Assembly: GCA_030620005.1 (NCBI GenBank)
Contig: JAUXAJ010000110.1
Location: 1-14,554, forward strand
Length of the DNA: 14,554 nt
Reading direction: 5' to 3'
Source of the DNA: Promethearchaeota archaeon
GTDB lineage: Archaea > Asgardarchaeota > Lokiarchaeia > Sigynarchaeales > SOKP01
A program made the translations under genes and the position numbers. Below are positions 1 to 6,638 of this stretch, piece by piece (positions within the stretch are counted from its first letter, which is position 1; each line of letters opens with the position of its first letter). A model generated the notes under the pieces. It did not search any database. It was not told where the DNA came from and saw only the letters and a program-made list of their open reading frames with translations.

Positions 1-53
1 CCAGTTAAACCTTTCAACTCTCGAATTACACGCAAATCTTTAGAAGAGATCAT
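1..53 (-). CDS. N-terminus of an unidentified protein (cut by the window edge)
   Basis: An ATG on the minus strand at 53-51 opens a frame that runs without a stop to the window edge and gives MISSKDLRVIRELKGLTG as far as it can be read. The residues are compatible with an amphipathic helix at the start of a small regulator or helix-turn-helix protein, but 17 codons are too few to name a family. Upstream on this strand lies a run of 17 A (66-82), with a TTTTAAAAAT-like stretch just beyond it that could be a TATA box, and no clear Shine-Dalgarno. The gene would be transcribed divergently from the P-type ATPase. Confidence 0.45.
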   Translation of the reverse strand, partial: MISSKDLRVIRELKGLT

Positions 54-401
54 GATTCAAATTTCTTTTTTTTTTTTTTTTTATTTTTAAAATAAACATG
101 GTTAAACTGGCATTTAAAGATATCCACTCGCACGATTTTTAGATTTACGCATTAATAAATGACTTACCTAAAGGGCACCTCTTGATTGGAGTTTTGATTT
201 CATTTCTTTGATAATAGATTTTACGCAAGGAAAAAGAAAATCTATTTTTAACATGAATTCTTTTTTTCTTATGTTTTTTTAAAGTTTTTAAAGAAAAGGA
301 AGAATTAAAAACCATTGTTATTATTTTCTTAATATAAAAATTTTAAATTTTTCTATAAATTACATTTGGGTTTAAGATAAACAATCGAGGAAGATCTCTT
401 G
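54..401. other. Divergent intergenic region before the P-type ATPase
   Basis: About 350 bases of very AT-rich DNA separate two divergent starts. It holds a run of 17 T at 66-82, a 10-bp perfect inverted repeat (213-222 and 237-246, 14-base loop), and a TATA-like TATAAAT at 354-360. No convincing gene is seen; the longest minus-strand open frame (168-254) codes only 28 residues. Confidence 0.6.
354..360 (+). promoter_or_regulatory. Candidate TATA box for the P-type ATPase gene
   Basis: TATAAAT sits 42 bases before the ATG at 402. Archaeal initiation about 26 bases after the box centre would give a leader of roughly 18 bases that contains GAGG at 387-390, a plausible ribosome binding site. A second box-like stretch (AATATAAAAA, 331-340) lies further up, so the choice is uncertain. 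Confidence 0.35.
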
Positions 402-3296
402 ATGGAAGAAAATTATTACTCTTTAGATTTAGAACAAGTATATCAAAAGTTAAATACTAATATTAATGATGGGTTGACGGAACAAGAAGCAGCCAAGCGT
501 TTAGAAGAATTTGGTTCAAACGAGATCCCTAAAGTGTCCAAGGGCTTTATTAAAATATATTTGGCCCCGCTTTTTAACTGGTTAATCGTCATCTATCTCG
601 TCTGCTCTCTAATCATGTTAATCGCAAGTTTACTTGGAGAAGATGGTAGCATGACCATGATTTTATTAATGTTAGTGATTGTAGCGGTTAATTGTCTAAT
701 AGCTATTTTCCAACAATTTCGTGCGACGAAAAAGATGAAAGCTTTACGAGAGTTATCAGCTCCTACTTCGACATTAATGCGAGATGGGGTTAAAAAAGAA
801 GTCCAAACAAAAGACTTGGTTGTCGGAGACTTATTAATCTTAAATCGCGGTGATAAAATACCTGCAGATGCCCGAATTATTGAATCGTCCAATCTTGAAA
901 TAAATGAAGCTTCTCTTACCGGCGAAAGCGAACCTGTAAGAAAAGTCAACGACGGAAGAGTTTTACGGGCTACTGAAGAAATTTCAATAGGCGGGAGGAT
1001 AAACATGGTCTTTTACGGCACTTATATAACGACTGGAAATGGAAAATCGATAATTGTAAAAACTGGGGGAGATACTGAAATTGGTAAAATTTCTCGCGGC
1101 CTCGAAGAGGCTGGAACGAGCGATATCCCTATTAGAGAAAAAATGAACAACTTTGGCAAGTGGTTGGGCGTAATAATTGTTATATTATGGATTATTATCT
1201 TATTATTTAAGGGGATATTATTTGATGATTGGAATGTAGCCGGTAGCTTGAATGCGGCCTTAGATTTGATGCCTATTAATTTGCCATTATTGGTATCAAT
1301 CGTCCTTCTTACAGGAGTTCTGGCAATGGCAAAATATGGAGTTATCGTCCGTAACATCGCATCAGTAGACAGTTTAGGACGAACCAGCGTGGTTTGCTCG
1401 GATAAAACTGGAACCTTGACAAAAAATCAAATGAGCGTTCAATACATGTGGTCCAACGGTTCGATATACAAAGTCACGGGAGCGGGATATACACCAGAAG
1501 GAAAAATAATCAGAATAGACGACCCAAAAAATCCCACCTATGTTGATCATATCGAAAATTTTCCTCAACTAAAATTACTGCTAACGTGCGGATTCTTAAA
1601 TAATAATTCTGCTTTAGTAAAAAACGAAGTAAAAACCTCTGGTAAGGTCGTCGAAACTTGGAGCGTAATTGGTTCTGTAACTGAAGGCTCATTGATGGTG
1701 TTATTTCAGAAGGGGATGGGCGATTACATACTTGATAATTACGATTCTATTATTGAATATCCTTTTGATTCTTCTGTTAAAAGAATGACAAAAGTCTTTA
1801 GAAAAGAAGAAAAATACTATTCATTTACCAAAGGTGCCAGTGAAATATTAATTCCTTTATGTTTAAAAATATTATACAAAGGAGCTCATGTTGAGTTTAC
1901 GGACGAACTACGGGCGGAAGTAATGAGCCTTGCAGATAATTACGCAAATAAAGGTTATCGAATTTTAAGTCTATGTTACAAGGAATTCTACATGATGCCA
2001 CAGCATTCAGCCGAATCTAGAGACATGTTCGAAACAGAAATGAGCTACCTTGATTTTGTAGCAATATTAGATCCTCCCAGGGAAGGCGTTAAAAATTCGG
2101 TTGAACAATGTCACGATGCGGGGGTAGAAGTCATAATGATCACGGGCGATTCTCCAGCAACCGCCAAATCAATAGCTGAACAAATCTCAATCATAAAAAG
2201 TCAAGACGATCTAGTTTGCGAAGGAAAAGACATTAAAGATATGATTAACTCAAAAAAGTTTAACTACATAAAAGTATTCGCAAGGGTGTCTCCCGAACAC
2301 AAGGAAGATATCATAAAAAAATATCAAAGTCAGGATAAGGTTGTTGCGATGACCGGCGACGGAGTTAACGACGCTTTAGCTTTAAATTTAGCAGACGCAG
2401 GTTTAAGCATGGGAATAACTGGAACAGATGTTGCTAAAGAAGCTTCAGACATGGTAATTTCCGACGATTCCTTCAATTCTATTGTGAAAGGAATACATCA
2501 AGGCAGAGGAATTTTTGCTAAAGTTCGAGCGGTCGTGTTCTTCTATGTCGTTATAAATGTATTCGAAGGTCTTGTAGCCTTTCTCCTCGCAGTGGTGTTT
2601 AACTATCCGTGGTGGGTCGACCCAAGCTCGGAATTTTACATGATGTGGATGTTTTTGTCAATCACGCTTCACATATTTCCAGGATTAATATTAACGTTTG
2701 ACACTACTTCTGACGATGTCATGAAAGAGACACCTAAGGATGAAGAAGAGATTTTATCTAAAAATACTTTAATATTAATACTCATATACGGAGTTCTTTT
2801 AGCTTTAACCATGCTTATCGTATACTTTTTAGTGTACGATGGTTCAATATTTGGTAGCATCTACCCCGTATTCCCGGAAAACACGGAATTTGGCGCGTGG
2901 AACGACGCTTACCTCTACTCTTCAGAAACGATAGAATTGAGTCAAGGTGTTGCTTTAAGCACCGCAAAGGCGCTAACGATGTTAATGGTCACGTTGTATT
3001 TCTGCGAGTCATTTTTAATCTATCAAATCAGGCGCCCTAACAAGTCGCTGATTAAAAGTATAAAGGAAGATAGCAATAAATTCATGTACTTGCTCATAGG
3101 ATTGTTGTTTGCTCTATTTCTTTTGCTCATGTATTTCCCCGGAGTACAAATAACGCTAGCAATTTGGGGCTTTAACTTCATGTTCATGTATTTAACTGGA
3201 TTGGATTGGTTAGTGTGCTTTTTAATATCTCTAATTTGTATCATCTCTCTTGAAGTTGTTAAATATATTGCCCACTTAAAAGAAATCGTGTTCTAA
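402..3296 (+). CDS. P-type cation-transporting ATPase (P2-like)
   Basis: An ATP-driven membrane cation pump of 964 residues, near the usual length of P2 ATPases. In order it shows an N-terminal cation_ATPase_N region (about 1-70), two membrane helices (about 60-103), the actuator domain with TGES at 173-176, M3-M4, the phosphorylation motif DKTGTLT with Asp334, the nucleotide domain with KGASE at 477-481, the hinge TGDGVND at 651-657, and six more membrane segments. The core motifs are complete, so it should hydrolyse ATP. The M4 motif, normally PEGLP in Ca2+ and Na+/K+ pumps, reads PINLP at 291-295. The M6 ligand Asp aligns with His757, while a Glu in M5 (Glu722, NVFE) is kept. The transported ion therefore cannot be read from homology. 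The frame also permits a TTG start at 399; ATG 402 is preferred. GAGG at 387-390 is the likely ribosome binding site. Confidence 0.93.
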   Translation: MEENYYSLDLEQVYQKLNTNINDGLTEQEAAKRLEEFGSNEIPKVSKGFIKIYLAPLFNWLIVIYLVCSLIMLIASLLGEDGSMTMILLMLVIVAVNCLIAIFQQFRATKKMKALRELSAPTSTLMRDGVKKEVQTKDLVVGDLLILNRGDKIPADARIIESSNLEINEASLTGESEPVRKVNDGRVLRATEEISIGGRINMVFYGTYITTGNGKSIIVKTGGDTEIGKISRGLEEAGTSDIPIREKMNNFGKWLGVIIVILWIIILLFKGILFDDWNVAGSLNAALDLMPINLPLLVSIVLLTGVLAMAKYGVIVRNIASVDSLGRTSVVCSDKTGTLTKNQMSVQYMWSNGSIYKVTGAGYTPEGKIIRIDDPKNPTYVDHIENFPQLKLLLTCGFLNNNSALVKNEVKTSGKVVETWSVIGSVTEGSLMVLFQKGMGDYILDNYDSIIEYPFDSSVKRMTKVFRKEEKYYSFTKGASEILIPLCLKILYKGAHVEFTDELRAEVMSLADNYANKGYRILSLCYKEFYMMPQHSAESRDMFETEMSYLDFVAILDPPREGVKNSVEQCHDAGVEVIMITGDSPATAKSIAEQISIIKSQDDLVCEGKDIKDMINSKKFNYIKVFARVSPEHKEDIIKKYQSQDKVVAMTGDGVNDALALNLADAGLSMGITGTDVAKEASDMVISDDSFNSIVKGIHQGRGIFAKVRAVVFFYVVINVFEGLVAFLLAVVFNYPWWVDPSSEFYMMWMFLSITLHIFPGLILTFDTTSDDVMKETPKDEEEILSKNTLILILIYGVLLALTMLIVYFLVYDGSIFGSIYPVFPENTEFGAWNDAYLYSSETIELSQGVALSTAKALTMLMVTLYFCESFLIYQIRRPNKSLIKSIKEDSNKFMYLLIGLLFALFLLLMYFPGVQITLAIWGFNFMFMYLTGLDWLVCFLISLICIISLEVVKYIAHLKEIVF

Positions 3297-3307
3297 AAAT
3301 TTATTTA

Positions 3308-3326
3308 TTTTTTTTTCTCATTTTTT
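3308..3326 (+). terminator. T-run terminator after the ATPase gene
   Basis: A run of nine T (3308-3316) followed by six T (3321-3326) begins 12 bases after the stop codon. Such tracts end archaeal transcripts without a hairpin. Confidence 0.5.
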
Positions 3327-3364
3327 AACTTAAACACTTAAACTTAAAGCGAAAAATCAATTAA

Positions 3365-3372
3365 TTTATATA
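3365..3372 (+). promoter_or_regulatory. TATA box of an apparently leaderless promoter (GNAT gene)
   Basis: TTTATATA is centred 26-27 bases before the A of the ATG at 3395, the distance expected between TATA box and transcription start in archaea. No Shine-Dalgarno-like sequence precedes the ATG. The transcript probably starts at or next to the initiation codon. Confidence 0.5.
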
Positions 3373-3394
3373 GTTAAACTGAATATTATAAAAC

Positions 3395-3925
3395 ATGCTT
3401 GAAGGAAATCGAGTAAGGTTAACTAGTATTAAAAGGGAATACATTGATGTTTTTCTTGAATGGATAAACGATCCAGAAATTGCGCAATACCTCATGTTTT
3501 ATCGACCGATAACTCGCGAGATGGAAGAAGAATGGTATAATAGTCGTCAAAAGCAAGAAAATTCAATAATTTTTTCAATTTTGGTTAATGCAAGAACGGA
3601 CGACGAGAAATTAATAGGGAATTGTGGAATTGAATTAGATTGGAAAAATAGAGTTGGGAATTGTGGTATAGTTATTGGAGAAAAAGAATACTTGGACAAA
3701 GGTTATGGAACTGAAGCAATGCAATTGTTAATAGAATATGGATTTAACACATTGAACTTGAATCGAATCGAGTTAATTGTTTACGATTTCAATGTTCGAG
3801 CTATAAAATCCTATAAAAAGGTTGGATTTCGAGAAGAAGGGCGTCGCAGGCAAGCAAATTATACTAATGGTGAATATCACGATATTATAATCATGGGCAT
3901 TTTGAAAGATGAATGGGTGGGATAA
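3395..3925 (+). CDS. GNAT-family N-acetyltransferase, RimJ/RimL type
   Basis: A 176-residue acetyltransferase expected to move an acetyl group from acetyl-CoA to an amine, either a protein N-terminus or a small molecule such as a polyamine or antibiotic. It opens with the LEGNRVRLT strand typical of the RimJ/RimL/SpeG branch. The acetyl-CoA pyrophosphate-binding loop is DKGYGTEA at 101-108; the more common Arg/Gln at its first position is replaced by Lys102. It is followed by the helix-strand motif NVRAIKSYKKVGFREEG at about 133-149. Length is normal and complete. It stands alone, 98 bases after the ATPase stop, with its own promoter, and ends 13 bases from the stop of the convergent oxidoreductase gene. 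The substrate cannot be deduced. Confidence 0.9.
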   Translation: MLEGNRVRLTSIKREYIDVFLEWINDPEIAQYLMFYRPITREMEEEWYNSRQKQENSIIFSILVNARTDDEKLIGNCGIELDWKNRVGNCGIVIGEKEYLDKGYGTEAMQLLIEYGFNTLNLNRIELIVYDFNVRAIKSYKKVGFREEGRRRQANYTNGEYHDIIIMGILKDEWVG

Positions 3926-3938
3926 AACCCTTTTTCGT

Positions 3939-4985
3939 TCATTTTTCCAATTCTTTGAAATAAGGAATGATTTTTTTCTTGAAAATTTCATAGACTTTAT
4001 TAACATCTGGTCCGCGATTCATTAATGCCATGTGTGTAGCTCCAGCATCTTTGAATTTTTCTATGCTAGCAATTACATCGTCAGTGGTTCCTAAACAATT
4101 GGTGTCTACAAGTAACGATTTTGGCAATCGATCCATGCATTTTAATAAATCTGTAGCGCCCTCGCTATCCATGAGAAAATTATGTATTGTTAAATCTTCT
4201 GGAAGCCCTAAATTTGGGTAAGCTTGATTGATCTTATTAGGATTTAATAAGTAAGATGTCATGAAAAATTCACATCTATCAATTGCTCTTTGAGGATTGT
4301 CGTCGTCTATAGCCACAAAACAATCGTGAACATAATCAATTTCGAAAGGATCTCGACCAACTTTTTTCGCAGCGTTCGCGACTTCTTTATAATTTTCTTT
4401 ATAAGTCCAAGGGGTTTCTACGAATGGATACCACCCATCAGCTAACTCGCCAGCCAATATTCGAGTTTTAGGGCTATTGGCAGCCATATAAACAGGTGGT
4501 GATTTCTGAATTGGTTTTATTTGAATGTGAGCGTTTTTCATTGTACCCCAAAATTCACTTTTAAAGTCTACTTTTCTCTTAATCCAAAATTTTCTTACTA
4601 GTTCAACATACTCTCTTAATTTCGTCACTGATTTATCCCTATTAAGACCATAAATGTCAATATTCATTGCTTCTCCAGCCCCAATTCCTAACATTGCCCT
4701 TCCTTTAGAAATCACGTCTAAAGTGGCAATTTTGTGAGCCATTAGAGCAGGATGAAATCTATGACAATCAGACACTCCTGTGCAAAGTTTAACTCTTTTT
4801 GTTACCATCGCAAGAGAAGTTAAAAAAGAAATTGCATCGTAGCACACTCCCGATCCTGATGGAAGCATCGTAGTGTGATCCGCATAGAAAACTGAGTGAA
4901 ATCCACAGGCTTCTGCTTTTTTTGTCCCGTCAAGCATGTATTCTAGTCGTGGGGTGGGAACCGGTATTGAAAAACCAAACTTCAT
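3939..4985 (-). CDS. LLM-class (luciferase-like) flavin/F420-dependent oxidoreductase
   Basis: A 348-residue TIM-barrel oxidoreductase of the bacterial-luciferase-like family, which includes F420-dependent methylene-tetrahydromethanopterin reductase and F420-dependent dehydrogenases. Visible family features are the N-terminal strand MKFGFSIPVP, ADH at 35-37, the segment ending IATLDVISKGRAMLGIGAGE (about 86-105) followed by MN, and PVYMAANSPKTRILAGELADG (164-184), the second half of the cofactor-binding barrel. The Gly-rich GIGAGE plus MN resembles F420-binding members more than FMN monooxygenases, so F420 as cofactor is likely but inferred. The substrate is unknown. No second component such as a flavin reductase lies beside it. 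It ends 13 bases from the convergent GNAT gene and faces a 306-base divergent intergenic region upstream. Confidence 0.9.
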   Translation of the reverse strand: MKFGFSIPVPTPRLEYMLDGTKKAEACGFHSVFYADHTTMLPSGSGVCYDAISFLTSLAMVTKRVKLCTGVSDCHRFHPALMAHKIATLDVISKGRAMLGIGAGEAMNIDIYGLNRDKSVTKLREYVELVRKFWIKRKVDFKSEFWGTMKNAHIQIKPIQKSPPVYMAANSPKTRILAGELADGWYPFVETPWTYKENYKEVANAAKKVGRDPFEIDYVHDCFVAIDDDNPQRAIDRCEFFMTSYLLNPNKINQAYPNLGLPEDLTIHNFLMDSEGATDLLKCMDRLPKSLLVDTNCLGTTDDVIASIEKFKDAGATHMALMNRGPDVNKVYEIFKKKIIPYFKELEK

Positions 4986-5291
4986 TAATATCTTTTAAAT
5001 CTTAGTCTATTAAAGTTTTTGGTAGTAATTAAAAAGTAGTTCAGAATCGAAACAGTTGTATTAGGAATTTTGATAACGTGATTAAGTAAGAATAATGAGA
5101 ATTTTATCAATTTTATAAATCAAAAATGCATAATTCCAGAGTGTTATTGATAGCTTTCAAAAATCTATAAAATTCTAACTTAACTCAAAGTTTTATTTGG
5201 ATTATTAGCCATAATAAATTAATTTTTAAAATATTTAACATTCATTCAATATAGAATAATTTTACATTCATTTAACAAATAGTGTTATTAC
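4986..5291. other. Divergent intergenic region between the LLM and DUF362 genes
   Basis: These 306 bases carry no gene I can support. Near the right end there is a direct repeat, TTTAACATTCATT at 5234-5246 and TTTTACATTCATT at 5260-5272, 26 bases apart with one mismatch, just ahead of the DUF362 start at 5292. No clear Shine-Dalgarno precedes that start. Confidence 0.55.
5007..5014 (-). promoter_or_regulatory. Possible TATA box for the LLM oxidoreductase gene
   Basis: On the minus strand TTTAATAG is centred about 25 bases before the ATG at 4985, and no Shine-Dalgarno is seen. This would again be a leaderless arrangement. The box is a weak match in AT-rich DNA. Confidence 0.25.
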
Positions 5292-6614
5292 ATGAGTAAA
5301 TCGTTAGTATCAATTGTTAAATACGAAAAGCCTTTTGAATCGGTTCGCAAGGTAGTTGAACTTGTTAAAGGACTTGATGATTTACCGGCTAAGGCTAAAG
5401 TTTTTATTAAACCTAACATCGTCTACTGGAATCGACATTGCACGATACCAAAATGGGGCGTGCTTACTACTTCTCGCGTGGTTGAAGATATTGTTGCCCT
5501 TTTAAAAGAAAAAGGGATTGATGATATAACGATTGGAGAAGGTATTGTTACCGAAGATATCAACGATAAAGAAACTGCTCCTGATGCTTGGGAAAGGTTG
5601 GGATATAACGCTCTTAAAGAGAAATATGGCGTTAAGGTCTACAATCTTTTCGATAGAGATTACGAGAAAATTGATTTAAATACAGGGTTTACGGTAAGTT
5701 TTAGTGCTGACGCTCTTAATTCAGATTTTCTCATTGATCTTCCTACTTTAAAGACTCACGCTCAAGCTGTTGTTAGCATGGGGATTAAAAATCTAAAAGG
5801 ATTAATTAGTATTGCATCTCGGAAGAAATTTCATAGCGCTGATTTAGATAAGGATCTTAACTATAACGTTGCTCAATTAGCAAATAAAATACCTCCTTGC
5901 TTGACGATCATCGACGGAATTTACACGCTTGAAAGAGGTCCTGCGATTGACGGAAAAAGCCATAGAAAGAATATTCTTGTTGCATCTACGGATATTTTGG
6001 CTGCAGATTTGGTTGGATCAAAATTATTAGGTATTGAACCGTCGGAAGTGCCACATTTAGTCCAGGCGGCAAGGGATCGAAATAGACCTACGGACTTGTC
6101 GGATGTTGAGATCGTTGGTGAAAAAATAGAGGACCTTGCATCACATCACGAGTGGGACTTTATTTACAACGAGGCGGGAGACTTACCACTTCCTTACAAG
6201 AGAGCTGGTATCACTGGAATTAAATATCATAAGTACGACACGACCATGTGCACTTACTGTAGCGGTGTGAATGGGATAATTTTAACTTTGATTAAAATGG
6301 CTTGGCGTGGCAAGCCCTTTGATAACATCGAAGTTTTAACCGGTAAAAGCATGAAACCAACACCAGGAATGAACAAGACAATCCTTTTAGGTCAATGCCA
6401 GTATAACTTGAATAAAGACCACCCAGACATTAAGGAAATGATTCCCATTAAGGGATGCCCTCCATCTAGAGAAGCCCTAAAAGATGCTTTAAAACAAGCA
6501 GGAATTCGGGTTCCAAGTTCTTTTTTTAAAAATTTTGATAAGGTCCCCGCATTTTTAATGGAGAAATACAAAGGTAAACCAGAATTCGAAGAGTCATTTT
6601 TTCAAGTTAATTAG
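5292..6614 (+). CDS. DUF362 domain protein with a conserved four-cysteine set
   Basis: A 440-residue DUF362 protein. The family has no settled biochemical role; many members carry or sit beside iron-sulphur modules, so a redox function is often suspected. Recognisable stretches are KVFIKPNIVYW (36-46), DITIGEGI (78-85), the LPTLKTHAQ segment (150-158), IKNLKGLI (165-172) and NILVASTD (227-234). The C-terminal part has CTYC (Cys320, Cys323), GQCQYN (Cys369) and IKGCPP (Cys389). These four cysteines occur at the same residue numbers in the convergent paralogue and could hold a metal or Fe-S cluster. This is not a standard ferredoxin motif. No signal peptide or membrane helix is evident, so it is probably cytoplasmic. 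A T-run follows the stop directly. Confidence 0.88.
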   Translation: MSKSLVSIVKYEKPFESVRKVVELVKGLDDLPAKAKVFIKPNIVYWNRHCTIPKWGVLTTSRVVEDIVALLKEKGIDDITIGEGIVTEDINDKETAPDAWERLGYNALKEKYGVKVYNLFDRDYEKIDLNTGFTVSFSADALNSDFLIDLPTLKTHAQAVVSMGIKNLKGLISIASRKKFHSADLDKDLNYNVAQLANKIPPCLTIIDGIYTLERGPAIDGKSHRKNILVASTDILAADLVGSKLLGIEPSEVPHLVQAARDRNRPTDLSDVEIVGEKIEDLASHHEWDFIYNEAGDLPLPYKRAGITGIKYHKYDTTMCTYCSGVNGIILTLIKMAWRGKPFDNIEVLTGKSMKPTPGMNKTILLGQCQYNLNKDHPDIKEMIPIKGCPPSREALKDALKQAGIRVPSSFFKNFDKVPAFLMEKYKGKPEFEESFFQVN

Positions 6615-6620
6615 TCTTTA

Positions 6621-6629
6621 TTTTTTTTT
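6621..6629 (+). terminator. T-run terminator after the first DUF362 gene
   Basis: Nine T begin six bases after the TAG stop, inside the 24-base gap between the two convergent DUF362 genes. No matching T-run is seen on the minus strand, so the opposite transcript probably reads into this gene as antisense. Confidence 0.45.
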
Positions 6630-6638
6630 ATTGTATTG

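Noticed and set aside
1..110. Near-inverted copies CCAGTTAAAC (1-10) and GTTAAACTGG (101-110)
   Set aside because: One mismatch in ten bases, and one copy lies inside a coding start at the window edge, so there is no basis for an attachment site or repeat element.
168..254. A 28-codon minus-strand frame with a normal-looking composition (MLKIDFLFPC...)
   Set aside because: It has no Shine-Dalgarno or clear promoter, overlaps the inverted repeat at 213-246, and a frame of this length is expected by chance.
593..1692. Several long open frames on the minus strand opposite the ATPase gene
   Set aside because: They are shadows of a strongly supported P-type ATPase and have no recognisable motif or start signal of their own.
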